NCBI GenBank assembly: GCA_033816765.1
Contig: CM066295.1
Span: 930,001 to 994,000 of the forward strand
DNA: 64,000 bases
DNA from: Nothopassalora personata
Taxonomy: Eukaryota; Ascomycota; Dothideomycetes; Mycosphaerellales; Mycosphaerellaceae
Reading direction: 5' to 3'
Position numbers and translations under genes: made by a program. Positions 22,382 to 34,215 of the stretch are shown one piece after another (the first letter of the stretch is position 1; the number at the start of each line of letters is the position of its first letter). The notes under the pieces are model-generated. The model did not search any database. It had not been told where the DNA came from and saw only the letters and a list, made by a program, of their open reading frames with translations.

Positions 22382-23764
22382 CCAGCGCGAAGAGCATTGC
22401 AAAATCTGGGCACTGCTGGAATATCACTGGTGGTCGGGCTCCTACCATCGTACTTCTTGGTCTTTGCATATCTGGCGTATCGAAATGACAATGCCGAGAT
22501 CCTTGATGGAAGCCTCGCAGAATGGCTGCTACAAGCTGCTCGGTTGGTAATTAAGTCGAGCCGATCATCGGCGGGGATACATCACTGACACTCCTCAGGC
22601 CCCAACAGTCGTCCCAATTCTCTTCGCTGCCATTGTCAGCCAGTTCACCACTGTCATAGCACTATGGCGACTTGAGCGAAAGGTGAAACTTTGCCTTCTT
22701 GAAAACCTTCTGGGCATTTGTTCCATGGGTTCCGCTCTCTTGTCACTGGTCAAGCTGCGCGCTCTCAATGCATGGATCTGCCTCATTCTGCTAGTATGGT
22801 CTTTCTCTCCGCTGGGCGGCCAATCATCCTTGCGTATGGTAACGTCTGATTTCTTTTACAGCCACAGCTAAGGCCCCGTGCGCTATCTCTCGCAGTGTGT
22901 CTGAGCGTCAATGCGGCAAAGAGGTTCCTGAGCCAATTTGCTTACATGGGCTCAGCAGCTTTCACGACCTTCTTCACAAGCCCCAGCAGCTTCGAAGATG
23001 GACCACAGGATATATATGGCCACGTGAACATTCAAATGCTGGAAACCCTTGACGCAACAGTGGATGGACATGGTTGGCATAACATAAGTGGCGATCGAGG
23101 GCCGATGAAGGTCGCATTCGCAGGCATTTCCATAGCCAATGTCTCTCCCCACGCGAACACATCGTTCAGCCTCGAGACTGCGTATATCTCATCAAACTGC
23201 AGTATTCCTAGCAGGCCAGGGATCCGGAGCGGAAGCTATACGCCTGAAAACTTTCCTCTCGCAAGCAGCTTAGGGAACCTCCGCGATTTCAACTTCGCGA
23301 TCACGTATCCGGTGAATGCCATCAACCTGAACGGGCTCTCCTTGATGGGAGCGCTTTACATGCACCGGCTATCGACGATTATGTTCGTAGACGGGCCTCA
23401 TTTGCTGGATGGCGATATGCAGCACACCGGCAACTCCACCAGTCCTCGAACGGTCGGGCTCCAATCTGTGTCTTCTTTCAACTGGTCCATCTCGATGCTC
23501 ACGGAGGCGTGGTCTGATTTATACACTACCTATGTGGAAGTAGCTGTCCATTGCACAGGAGGTGCATCGAATTGCTCGATCACAACCATACGACAGTCCT
23601 CGCTGGAACGTCCGCCTAAAATAGCCACAATCCTGGACGCCCATGCGGCCAATACGGGACAGCGGGTCTTTGGTGACGGAACGTCGGCAAGACTGTTTTG
23701 GGACAGTTTCTGCAATCGAATAGCGTGCGCGAAGACTGATCATCCTTCAAGCAGTATTTGCTGA
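22382..23764 (+). pseudogene. Fungal multi-pass membrane protein, 5' end missing
   Basis: Readable exons are 22382-22546, 22599-22833 and 22896-23764, with introns of 52 and 62 bp that keep frame. The first part has hydrophobic helices (GISLVVGLLPSYFLVFAYLA; VVPILFAAIVSQFTTVIALW) and the motif LVWSFSPLGGQSSL. This motif is typical of a large fungal family of uncharacterised membrane proteins with two or three N-terminal helices and a long extracellular region. The rest is rich in N-glycosylation sequons (NVS, NTS, NCS, NWS), consistent with an extracytoplasmic domain. In frame, a TGA at 22379 precedes exon 1 and no ATG is available; after the stop at 23762 homologous-looking sequence continues in another frame. 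I read this as a damaged gene. An unrecognised 5' exon is possible. Confidence 0.5.
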
Positions 23765-24034
23765 ATCCAGCGGCACCTTTCGAGGGCATGAACGATATAT
23801 CGGTTCCACGTCCCCTAGTGGCATCAATCGGCGCAAAGGCGTTCTCTTGAAGGTCACGCGGGAGATTATAAAGTCGTGTGCGGCACTGCTCTACGATGTC
23901 TTCAAGCCTACAGCGGAGGAGCAACATCTATCTCTAAAGAAATGTCGGGCTCACGTTTCAACAAGGTCAGATACGGATTACGCTTTCTTGTCACATAATC
24001 ACGGAGTAAGTGAGCTTATCGCGAGGAGGGGTAG

Positions 24035-24586
24035 ATGCCCTTCTCACACTGTGATAGCGCTTTTAACAAGCCATCGAGCTTCCATAATCTGACAGTGATG
24101 TGCAACGGCAAGCAATCGGCATGCCACAAATTCACCCCCTGCGCTCACTCAGAGTGGTTCGAGCAGGCATGCTCAGGATTGTTCGTCGAGGCGGGACAAA
24201 AGAAAATCGGGCCCCAAGAGGACGGCGACAGGGCCATGCAAGCCGTCTTACAATACTGCTACGCCCATGCTTACTATGATCCCGATCCAGTAGGGTTACT
24301 GACTGTGATCTTCCACATCCGCGTCTTCGCTCTGGCCGGGGAATATCTCATCAAAGACCTAGTCGACCTCGCATCGGATGGGTTCGCTGCTGCTGCCCCG
24401 AAAAGCACTGTGGAACACCTGAGTCTAGTCATGACAGAAGCCTACACTACAACGACCGACCCGGACCATGTCTCACAATCAAGGATTGTCTCTCATATCT
24501 TCGGACACGGGTCCAGCCTACTCAAGACGAGCGAGACAGTGTTCGACAAGATGATGGAAGAGACACCAGGATTTGCCGCAGATTGA
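24035..24586 (+). CDS. BTB/POZ-domain protein, probably cut short by a TGA
   Basis: 183 residues from ATG 24035. The BTB fold is clear: HNLTVMCNGKQSACHKFTPC, SEWFEQACSGLFVEAGQKKI, DRAMQAVLQYCYAHAYYD, then FHIRVFALAGEYLIKDLVDL. Fungal BTB proteins of this type are usually adaptor-like with unknown targets. After the stop (TGA 24584-24586) the same frame stays open for another 46 codons to TAG at 24725, reading TPAMAKREGKWHDCPDDCLT and VFCSNLYRTRD. A Cys-containing tail of this sort often ends such proteins. So the TGA is probably a nonsense mutation in a full gene of about 230 codons, or this is a truncated allele. A related broken copy lies at 7,013-7,451. Confidence 0.65.
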   Translation: MPFSHCDSAFNKPSSFHNLTVMCNGKQSACHKFTPCAHSEWFEQACSGLFVEAGQKKIGPQEDGDRAMQAVLQYCYAHAYYDPDPVGLLTVIFHIRVFALAGEYLIKDLVDLASDGFAAAAPKSTVEHLSLVMTEAYTTTTDPDHVSQSRIVSHIFGHGSSLLKTSETVFDKMMEETPGFAAD

Positions 24587-24727
24587 ACACCAGCCATGGC
24601 TAAGAGAGAAGGCAAATGGCACGACTGTCCCGATGACTGTCTGACCAAGTTCACAGCGGCCTTACACGAGGAAGAGGAGTTCACGGTATTCTGTAGTAAT
24701 TTGTATCGCACGCGTGATAAGGAGTAG

Positions 24728-25631
24728 GAGGCGCATGCGAAAACAGCTCCGAGTGCGATCAGGTTACATACCATACCATAGCACGAAATGTCAAGACATC
24801 ATGTTAACCGCACTGTCCTCTCGTCGTCGTCATGGGCAAAAAGTTCGAACCACTCCATTACTTCCTTCACTCGAGGCTGCACGACATCAAGAGGTCGTCG
24901 TTTCCACCATCAATTGCATTTGCAGATCCCCTTTGCCGGCAGCAAAAGAGCAAAAAAGCAAAAAGGCAAAGGACATATGCGAGCATTTTGTCACAACCGC
25001 TTCCATGGAAGAATTGTACTGCCCGCCGGACTTGAACCGGCGCTGTGAGGACATGTCAGTATGATGATGTTTAAGAGCTCTCAGGGCATTGATGCGTGAC
25101 GTACACCTTCAGTGTGACACAAGTGACGGCGACGTCTTTTGTTAGACTGACGTGATAACTGTACTGCGAGTCAGAATTTGATTCACGTTATTTCAACGTG
25201 TGGGAAAACGGACCCAACTACACCAGGGCAGCTTGAGCTTGTTTCCATGCCACTTTCTATAGTTGTATATGTACCATTTTTGTTGGTGGGCCGAGCTGAG
25301 GCCGGCGTGGTGGGTTTGGGAGGGGCATCGATGTTGGGCTTCGAGCGATAACGGAGGCAGACTTCATCGACGAGGCTTTCTACAACATCAACAGCCGAAC
25401 AATAAACCTGGTGCATAGAGAATTCTCGGGATTATTAGTTCACTTCACCGTATGATCCTCAAGACTTGTATAAGCCATGCAAAAGACGCGACAGCTCAAT
25501 ACGAACGAACCTGCATGTAGCAGTGGCTAGACCTCGAATACTCGGAAATCAGAAGCCTCGACGACTTCGGAAAAACAAAAAGACTTAACTAGCAGGAAAC
25601 ATCGACGCACACAAGGAAAAAAAACGTCAAC
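24728..25631. other. Gene-free stretch
   Basis: About 900 bp between the BTB gene and the alpha-glucosidase 3' end. It contains a tRNA-like fragment on the minus strand (25,014-25,090), not accepted as a gene. Nothing else recognised. Confidence 0.45.
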
Positions 25632-27695
25632 CTACTCCGCCGCATCAAGCGCACTCCAGCGGGGGACAGGCTCACGGCCAGACCGTCCCGTCAGAGGCAG
25701 CGCGCTCACGACTCCCTGTGCTGCCCTTGGCATCAAGTCCTGCATCTGACCAACATTGCTTGGCTGACCAGGAGTCTGGGGCTCGAGCGGATCGCGCACC
25801 ATGTATACTCGCCCTTCCCACGGCTGTAGCTGCTCGCCGGGGTTCTGGATGTTGCTCGATATCATCCTGTAAGTATGACCCAACAGGTGACGCTGGAGAG
25901 TGTTCAGTGGGATGTCGTCGTCGGAGAAGTTGAGAATGATAAGCGCCATCTGTCCATCCGTTGACATTTTGGTGTAAGTCATCGTTCTCTCGTTGGCAAT
26001 GTCGTACAATGCGAAAGTGCCAAACATGAATAGTTCCTTGTAGTCTTTCCGCAAAGCAATGTGCTTCTTCCAGAAGCGCCATATGCTGTCAGGCTCAGAC
26101 TGCTGTGCCTCAAAGTTGATGTAGGTGTAGTTGTCGTTGACCCTCATCCAAGGTATGTTGTTGCCGGTGAAGCCGCCGTTGGGAGAGTTGGACCATTGCA
26201 TGGGAGTCCGGCCATTATCACGACCGACCTTGAAGACGCCTTCACGAGCTTTTTGGTGCGCTTGTGGATCTTCCTTGTGATGCGTCGCGATGTACTCGTT
26301 GATGTAGACTTTTGTGTCGGGATCCTTGAATTCGTCGTCGCCCCAGTTTGTGGGCATGTTGAGCATGCCGATCTCTTGACCTTGGTAGATGAACTGCGTA
26401 CCAGAGAGGGTAGTCTGGAGCATCGCAAGAATCTTTCCAGCTTGACGCCAGTATTTGCTGTTGGGAGTGGCGTATCGAGGAATGCTGCGGCCTTGGTCGT
26501 GGTTCTCCATGAAGACTGTGCCCCAAGCGTTGGTGTCTGTGATCAAGTTCTGAACCTTCTGCACAGTCTCCTTGAATTGAGGAAGAGTGTAGCTTGAGTT
26601 CTTGTCCATGTAGTTGCTGACTTCGTGCTTGGCGATTTCATCGGGATTGTCATTGTTGCCAAGCTTGACCATGTCGAAGTCGAAGACCATGCTGAGCTCT
26701 TTCTCCTCCGGTCTTACGTAGCGTAAGAGCTCTTCGTATGGAGTCAACGGTAGCTCGCCGACCAACATCAGATCCTTCCCAGGAAAGTCCGCTGCCATCT
26801 TCGCCCGGAGTTCCTTAAGCCAGACGTGCATCTTCGGTCCATTGATGTAGTACTTGCTGCCAGGCTGCCACTTCCCAGCAACAGTACATGGCGCGTCCGG
26901 GTAGTTTGGATCTTTGCAGAAGCGGTTGGCTGTGTCAATGCGAAAGCCATCAACGCCACGCTCGAGCCAAAACTTGACCGCAGATTCGTAGATGGCTTCT
27001 CGCATCGGCTCGCACTGCCAGTTCAGGTCCGGCTGTGAAGGCAGAAACAAGTGTATGAAATATTGCTCGCGGCTTTCGACCCACTCCCACGCACTGCCGC
27101 CGAAAGCCGCACGCCAGTTCGAGGGTTCTTCGACGAGCTCACCATTGATGATGTTACCAGGACGCTTATCAGCCCACAAGTACCAATCCGCTTTTGGGTT
27201 GTCGCGAGACTTGCGACTCTGCAGAAACCATGGGTGCTGGTCAGAGGTATGAGTGATGACGAGATCCAACAGGACTTTGATCTCACGAGTATGCGCTTCC
27301 TCGATCAGTTGCTGCATGTCTTGAAGAGTGCCGAAATCTCTGTGCATTTCTTCGTAGTTGCTGATGTCGTAACCCCAGTCGTCCTGCGGACTCTGGAATG
27401 TTGGCGAGATCCAAATAACGTCGATTCCAAGGTCTTTGAGGTAATCGAGTTTGGAGATGATGCCTTGGAGGTCGCCGATGCCATTGCCGTCGCTATCTTT
27501 GAATGAGCGTGGCCAAATTTGGTAGGCCACAACGCCCTTCCACCATGGCCGGCTCTTGATGTCTTGCAGTACGGGATACTCGCCGGAGAACTCTCCAGGC
27601 ACACTGTGTACAGGACTCGATTCCCTCGACTGAGGTGTGACAGTAGGCGACTGCGTGACAGGTGTCCGGCCGTTGGTGTCAGCCTTTTCGGTCAT
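25632..27695 (-). CDS. Alpha-glucosidase / maltase, glycoside hydrolase family 13
   Basis: Intronless, 687 residues from ATG 27695 (MTEKADTNGRTPVTQ). The open frame extends 31 codons further, but that part is unlike the family. The GH13 barrel is complete: WWKGVVAYQIWPRSFKDSDG (51-70), DVIWISPTFQSPQDDWGYD, LLDLVITHTSDQH, GVDGFRIDTANRF with nucleophile Asp254, LMLVGELPL with acid/base Glu314, and FMENHDQGR with Asp400. It hydrolyses alpha-glucosidic ends of maltose or similar sugars. Thr directly after the nucleophile (DT, not DV) favours alpha-1,4 over alpha-1,6 specificity by the rule known for yeast maltase/isomaltase (inference). There is no signal peptide, so it is probably intracellular. 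The Ser/Thr/Pro-rich first 35 residues are extra to the family. Confidence 0.94.
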   Translation of the reverse strand: MTEKADTNGRTPVTQSPTVTPQSRESSPVHSVPGEFSGEYPVLQDIKSRPWWKGVVAYQIWPRSFKDSDGNGIGDLQGIISKLDYLKDLGIDVIWISPTFQSPQDDWGYDISNYEEMHRDFGTLQDMQQLIEEAHTREIKVLLDLVITHTSDQHPWFLQSRKSRDNPKADWYLWADKRPGNIINGELVEEPSNWRAAFGGSAWEWVESREQYFIHLFLPSQPDLNWQCEPMREAIYESAVKFWLERGVDGFRIDTANRFCKDPNYPDAPCTVAGKWQPGSKYYINGPKMHVWLKELRAKMAADFPGKDLMLVGELPLTPYEELLRYVRPEEKELSMVFDFDMVKLGNNDNPDEIAKHEVSNYMDKNSSYTLPQFKETVQKVQNLITDTNAWGTVFMENHDQGRSIPRYATPNSKYWRQAGKILAMLQTTLSGTQFIYQGQEIGMLNMPTNWGDDEFKDPDTKVYINEYIATHHKEDPQAHQKAREGVFKVGRDNGRTPMQWSNSPNGGFTGNNIPWMRVNDNYTYINFEAQQSEPDSIWRFWKKHIALRKDYKELFMFGTFALYDIANERTMTYTKMSTDGQMALIILNFSDDDIPLNTLQRHLLGHTYRMISSNIQNPGEQLQPWEGRVYMVRDPLEPQTPGQPSNVGQMQDLMPRAAQGVVSALPLTGRSGREPVPRWSALDAAE

Positions 27696-28737
27696 TATGT
27701 GCCACTGTGCTTGACTATTACGTTTGTGATTTGTGATAAGACTGCTGTTGCTGTGCAGGATGACTGATTGAGGTATTGAAAATGTCAACTTACTATCGCA
27801 TATACACGCGATGCTTCGAGTAGTTCTCCATGTGTATAGACAGTGAATACTGACCGCAAGGAGTGGCGTAGCCCACAGTATGATTGCTTATAGTAGGGAA
27901 TCTCCTATTCTATTGTCACCAAGTCATCACGATCTGTTATGCTCGTTAGAAAGGTTTGCTGCTTGCGACAGATCCGATATACCCTGCCGATCCCGCGGGC
28001 CAAACAGATGTTGACAGTATCCACTGATCGGAAAAAGTTGACAACCGTATGCCGAGTACGAGTGCCAAAGGAAGATAAAGCTGGATGTGGGTTGACTAAG
28101 CCTGCACGTGCTGCATACGATCAAGTGTTCGATCGGACAGTCATGTCTAACAGAGTAATCTTAGCAATGGTAGTTGTTTCCATTAGGTAGCCATCTCCAG
28201 TGGTCTTGCCGCAGTAATTGGTACGACAGTCACCGCCGGACTAGCAGACGGCTGAGCATCACACAGCAGATCTTGACTTCTATCCGCCGGAGCCACTCGA
28301 GCCCACGAACAGGAGAGTCTTGTTAGCAGCCTGAGCATTGAGTGGCTTCAAGACTCATGCGGGTATTTGCTGCGTATGAACCGTTGTTGGAAGATGTTCA
28401 GAGCGTCGTTCCCTAGTCTCTCGCCTCTTGAAAGCGAAAAAGCGCATCAGCATTGACATTTTCCAGTCATTCATAACCTGAGTCGCAGGTTCTGATACTA
28501 AAGCGAGAGCCGTAGAGCATTGCTGTGTTTCTTGACAATAGTCGTTAGAATGCGGCCGGAGTCACGTCCCTTTTCGACATGTTAGAGCGAGACGTGCCTC
28601 TCTTGCGGGCTGACAGTAGGCAAAGTCCAAAGTCGTTGGCCGTGCAAGACCTCCCGGTAATCTTGGTGGGCTTTGTGGCATTGCGTAGAAGAGTTGGCTC
28701 ATACATCGACACGCTTGATGGAAAAAGGTGTTTGAGG

Positions 28738-28919
<182 letters not shown>

Positions 28920-29079
28920 GCTCTCGGCAGATGCAGGTCGCGCGACAGCGGGCCCCACCTCCACGTGTGCCGTCTACCGTAGTTGAAGTTCTACGCGGGA
29001 TGACGGCGCGGTGCATTCGGACGTAAGCGTAGCGAGGTCCATATCGCGCTGCGATATCATCCCACCAGCCGTCCGGCTG

Positions 29080-29116
29080 TACTACTACTACGACTACTAC
29101 TACTACTACTACTACT
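29080..29116. repeat. (TAC)n microsatellite
   Basis: About 12 TAC/CTA units with one interruption (ACG), 170 bp upstream of the WDR48-like start codon. Confidence 0.9.
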
Positions 29117-29284
29117 GTCTCCTCCTCTCGCTATGATACTCAGGTCCTCTTGTTCCGCATCCATTGATCAGTCGTTGACCTCACGTCCATTGGCCTGCCG
29201 ACTGCGTCTGCCGAGTCGGGTCCATTTACGGCGGCAGACGGACACAGCAGACGTCGAAGCCAAACTGCCACCCATCGCGCCTAC

Positions 29285-32200
29285 ATGGCTCGTAAAGCCA
29301 GACAGCGGATCAGCTATGTTCTGCCCTTGGCCGAATCTGCCGGTGGTCATCGGCTGGGCGTCAATGGTCTTGCGGTAGACTCTGCCAACTCTCTTCTGTA
29401 CTCTGGTGGGCGCGATGGAGTGATATGTGCGTGGGACCTCAATCTCGACCTTGAAAATGCCACCGCGCTCGACTACGATGCCAAGATCCCCCCCTCACAG
29501 CCAACGACGTTTCGCAACCATGTCCAAGCCCACACGCATTGGATCAACGATATTGCTTTGGCGCATTCGAATCAGGCACTCGTATCAGCTTCCTCGGACG
29601 TCACCGTAAAAGTATGGCGACCAGCAGCGACGGATGGCATGCCGCCGCAGACCATTGGACTACACAACGATTACGTGAAGACACTGGCAGTGCCATACTC
29701 AACCTGCGACTGGGTAGCGAGCGGTGGGCTGGATCGGAAGATCGCTGTTTGGGATCTCAACGGTGCAGGCCAAAAGCTGAGCATCGATGTGGCAGCAGAT
29801 GAGGCAGCAAGTATGCTCAGCAAAGAGAAGGGCAGTGTCTATGCGCTGGCCGCGACCAACTCGTTACTGGCAAGTGGTGGTCCGGAGAGCACGGTAAGAG
29901 TCTGGGACTGCAGGACAGGCACGAGGGTGACAAAGCTGGTGGGACATACCGACAACATCCGCGATATCCTCGTGAGTCAAGATGGCTCCACGATCCTGAC
30001 TGCGAGCAGTGATCGTACCGTCAAGGTGTGGAGCACGATCGCAGGACGATGCATGTTCACTTTGACCATGCACGATGCGAGCGTTTGGTCCATGTTCTCA
30101 TCCGATCCGGATCTTTCAATATTCTACTCGACCGACAAGAATGGTTCGATCGTCAAGACAGACACACGAGACACAATAGAGCTGGACGAGGGTCTGTCTG
30201 TAGCTGTAGGTCAGGAACATGAAGGTGTGCACAAAGTCGTCACAGCAGGAGGTTGCATATGGACGGCTACCAGCAGGCCAAGCATCAACAGGTGGCGGGA
30301 CGTCAACACCGATAATGCTGAAATCGAAGTGCCGGAAAACCACAACACACATAGACTGAGCTCCGCGACCGCCAGGTCAAGATACCCAAGTCTGCCCACG
30401 AGAGACAACTCCAGCTCCATGACGAGGGCGTCTACAGGCAAGCGACGGATACCGTTGAAGCACGCATTGCGATTGAGCAACACAGCGTACTTTCCCACGC
30501 CGCTGATAGAAGCCGGCGATCCGAATGGCATCAACGGGGGACGAAGATCGACGTTGGACACTTTGAATCACGACACAGTGCTTGCACAGCCAGTCCGAGC
30601 GCAGCCGGAACTCTCGGTGGAAGGGCAGAATGGTCTCATCAAGCATGTAATGCTAAACGATCGGAAACGTGTGCTGACGCTGGACACTGCCGGTGAAGTC
30701 GTGATGTGGGATCTGCTAAAGTGCGTGCCTATCAAGTCGTTTGGCAAGAGACATCTCGAAGATGTGAAAGAAGAAGTCACGACCACCGCTGCTGTGGCGA
30801 ACTGGTGTACAGTTGACACGAGGACTGGTAGTGTGGCCGTTGTGCTCGAGGAGAATACATGCTTCGACGCCGAGATGTATGCTGATGAGCTGGACTTAGA
30901 TGAGAATCTAGGGTTTCGTGAAGACCAGCGCATCAATCTTGGGAAATGGGTACTGCGATATCTATTCAACATCCTAATCAGTGAAGAGATCAAAAGAGAC
31001 GAGGCATATCGGAAACAGCTTCTGAACACGAAAGACCGACGATTGCAACGAGACAATGCTCCCTCGAGCATACAGCTACCGCACATGCCCCTCGATGGAT
31101 GGCAATCGGACGCACATTCTGCCACAACACCTAAAGCGAATGGCAATGGCACCAAAGCTGTGCAGACACCAGGGCTCCATATCGGACCGACAACACCAGC
31201 TGTCCAGCACTCGCCACTGCTTAGCAAAACCAATACCAACAATCTGCCAGCTACGACGGACGAAGGCAGCTCTCTTGAGCGCACGTCTTCGTCATCACAG
31301 CGTCAGTCAGGCGACAGAGACGCAGACTACTTCTCGACTTCACGCCTGCCTAACACGGAGTTGACAACACCAGGAGCGACATCACAGCCAGCGTCTACAC
31401 CCTTGGAAACGCAAGATCCGTCAACGCCTACGACAGAAGGGCCTCCCAAAGATGGCGAGACACCAAAGAAGGGCATGTTCGGCAAGAAATTCAGCATGGG
31501 CATGTCGTTCAGTGGCATGAAGAAGTTGGGGAAGACGACCACAAATACTGAGAAACCGGCACCCGTTGAACTGGACAAAGTTGAGACCGAGTCAGACTCG
31601 CATTCGAGCAAGACGAGCAACAGCCGGCAGGTGGACGACAACTTCCTTGGCACAATCCAGAAGATCCGCCTCGCGTACAAAGACTCGGTGCAGCAGCAGA
31701 TACAGAGCCAGCATGCCGCAGAGAATGGCCTGCCTGTCACAGCCAAAGAGATCGAACTTCCATCAGCGATCGCACCTTCGCTGCCGGCCGACACTCCTGT
31801 TCTCAAGCCGCCGCTCAACACCACAATCCTTATCCAAGAAGACCGCCCCGAAGCTGGCGGTGTGGCCGATCTCTTCGAAGGCACAGTAGGCCAACTAGGC
31901 GAGATGGCAGATCTCGTCGAAAGAGCCGCGCCAATGTGGCTTGCAGAAGTCCTGCTCCGCAACCAGATTCCAGCGAAGGAGATTGTTAAGATCAGTTTCA
32001 TCCTGGAACCCTGGCAAAACTTACTCCCGCCCATTGCGGCTGATGGTAACAACAGACTCAATGCCAACAGAATGCTCCGAGCGAGGAAGATTATGTCGTA
32101 TGTGGCTGATCGGATAGAGCCTGCGTCAGCCAGAGTGGGGGATACCGAGGAGGCTCGATTAAGACCTGAGGAGTATCTTGAGTTGTGGTGTCAAAATCAG

Positions 32201-32492
32201 GTAAGACGGCCTACTATCACTCGCACACTGACGACTGACCTCTCCGCAGCTCGTTCCTCCAACTATGACTCTCATGACGATTCGCTCGCAACTATGGCGT
32301 GGTGGTGGAGATGTCGTGTTATACTACAAAGCTAATGGCCGGAAGACAATACGGAGCATACCAGAAGTCCAGGCAAACTCTGGACACCCGTTCACGAAAA
32401 CACCAGCTGCTCAGCGAGAGAGCAGCGATGGTGGGTCTGGCGCGCCTGCGGTTCCTGTCAATGCTGCAGCTATGTGGGTGAAGCCGACGTGA
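29285..32492 (+). CDS. WD40 deubiquitinase-cofactor homologue (WDR48/UAF1, Bun107/Duf1 type)
   Basis: Exons 29285-32200 and 32250-32492 with a 49-bp intron; 1052 residues. The N-terminus ([20 protein letters not shown]) and the following repeats match this family: [100 protein letters not shown] and more to about residue 340. After a Ser/Thr/Pro-rich linker the C-terminal domain (DUF3337) is present: [28 protein letters not shown] sequence, [25 protein letters not shown], and in exon 2 LYYKANGRK. Such proteins bind and activate USP-type deubiquitinases (fission yeast Ubp9, human USP1/USP12/USP46). The intron is required to recover the conserved C-terminus. Single-gene function here is inferred from the family. 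Confidence 0.92.
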
Positions 32493-33477
32493 GAATAGAC
32501 ACAATGACGCCTAGCGGCCAAGCTGGGCAACTGGATAGGGTTCACGTGCAAATGCCTAGTTGGCGTCCCAGAAGGGCATGAGACGATGTATAGAGTCGCG
32601 GCGACCAACCACTCAATCCTGTGGCATTTATGAGCACAAGGCTACCAGCATTGACTGACATGACACAAGCTTACTTGACGTGCGTGAACCAAAAGTGTCC
32701 CGCTGACTATGGCGTTGCAGCCTTCGCGGTTCGTGATCATAGTCTAAGACGGCGAAGAAGAAGAAGAAGACGTACGCAGACAATTTCATGCACGTAGTCT
32801 GAATCAAGCCATTATACAGTTAATGCCGTCCCACCTCGAGCAGAAACCACTCCTTTCGCACATGAACCAACATGGCCAATACCAGAAAGAAGACAGTCGG
32901 GCTCGGAATGCCTCCTGACTCCTGGTCGTCGCGTGCCTGACCTTATCTCATTTCCCATGTGGCAGCAAGAATATCCTCTATCACGCGAATGAATGAATGC
33001 TCTTTGGCGCTTCGAAGCGCATCCTTTCCGTCACGCAGCCAATGGCGAGCTGTGATGGAGCCATCATCATCATCAAGCCAGCAACATGAGACCCTCCGAC
33101 AAACAGCTCACCCAGCCCACCACCACACCTGCGACCGACCGGTCTGAGATCGTCTAGTCACCGCAGCCGTGACGCAGCATATGTTCAAGGTGATGTGAGA
33201 TATGAGGACTAACGGCGCGGACGGCCACATGTACGTCGAGGATGAGCTGTACAGGAAATTGGCGCCAGCCCCGCCCGCACCGCGTAAGACTTCGCCAGAA
33301 ACTTCAGCATCACCTGTGCCGCGGGCCAAGACGCTATGGGACGAGGCCTAAAAGACAGCAAAGACCTCTCATCCCGCCTGTACCACGGCGTCTGGTCCAC
33401 GGCGAACCTCCCCCACCCCATCCCCTGACCCCGTCCCCCACCAAGACGACGACTACGACGCCTCCGAGACTGGTTCC
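32493..33477. other. Gene-free stretch
   Basis: About 985 bp. A (GAA)n run lies near 32,753-32,776. Short low-complexity Pro/Thr-rich frames lie upstream of the HET fragment; none shows the HET domain itself, so the gene's N-terminal part is absent or unrecognisable. Confidence 0.4.
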
Positions 33478-33967
33478 GTGCACTCCACAGCGTCGCAGAC
33501 GTCGCGCGCCAGCTCTACAGCGCCATCAATCGACGTGACAGACTTCGACACGGACCTCGCCGCCGACAACCCTGACGCAACGTATGCGCTCTCGGCCATG
33601 ATGAAAGGGGCCCATCACCGAACAATCTTCATCACGGCGCGCGGCGCGCTTGGACTGGGCACGCATAATGTGGTGCAAAGCGGAGATGCGCTGTGTATCT
33701 TGTTCGGGGGGCACGGTGCCGTTCGTGTTGATGAGGCCACAGGCGCATTATTGGCATTTTGTCGGTGACTGTTATGTCGAGGAGATTATGCATGTAAGTC
33801 TTGTCTGTCTTGCGTCCGACACGCGTGCGGGCCACGTGTGTGTGTGTGTGGGTCGGGAACATGCTGTAGCTGACTGACGTTGGTGCTATTCGCAGGGCGA
33901 ATACATCCGCACGCTGAATAGACAGAACCGACTTGAGCAGGCAAAGCAATGGTTTAAGATTCGGTGA
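33478..33967 (+). pseudogene. C-terminal fragment of a HET (heterokaryon incompatibility) protein
   Basis: The last third of a HET-type protein is readable in two frames. The first (33478 to about 33710) has Ser/Thr-rich sequence, then LSAMMKGAHHRTIFITARGA and LGLGTHNVVQSGDALCILFG. The second continues TVPFVLMRPQAHYWHFVGDC and YVEEIMH, then a GTAAGT donor at 33794 and CAG at 33895 bound a 102-bp intron, and the last exon reads GEYIRTLNRQNRLEQAKQWF before TGA at 33965. These match the usual tail of fungal HET proteins (R-FF-T ... GLG ... GD-V--L-G ... GDCYV--IM-GE). The shift lies in a G6 run at about 33,704; one extra G explains it. No HET domain is visible upstream, so this is a relic or a badly broken gene. 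Confidence 0.65.
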
Positions 33968-33990
33968 GCACGACCGATGGACTCAGAGGA

Positions 33991-34017
33991 AGGATGGGAT
34001 GGGATGGGATGGGATGG
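33991..34017. repeat. (GGGAT)n pentanucleotide repeat
   Basis: About five tandem GGGAT units directly after the HET fragment's stop codon. Confidence 0.85.
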
Positions 34018-34215
34018 AGTGGAAAGAGCATGGAAGGAGTAATACCGCAAGCCCTCGCAGTGCATGAGGTCATGTCTGTGTCTGTTGTGAATATTCTGCT
34101 TCGAGATACCAACTTCTGCTTGATCATGCTTGCGAGCGAGCATCTAGCATCAATACCCGATTGTTCATAGCTTATCATTCGCGGCCATTCGGTTGGTCCC
34201 AGGACACCTTCCACA

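Noticed and set aside
25014..25090. tRNA-like fragment on the minus strand with a good T-arm/B-box (GGTTCAAGTCC)
   Set aside because: The T-stem and 3' acceptor look right, but the 5' acceptor has a mismatch and no anticodon stem pairs. It is at best a tRNA relic; a tRNA scan would decide.
33183..33540. Pro/Thr-rich frames before the HET fragment as a separate gene
   Set aside because: Low complexity, interrupted by stops, and no conserved motif.
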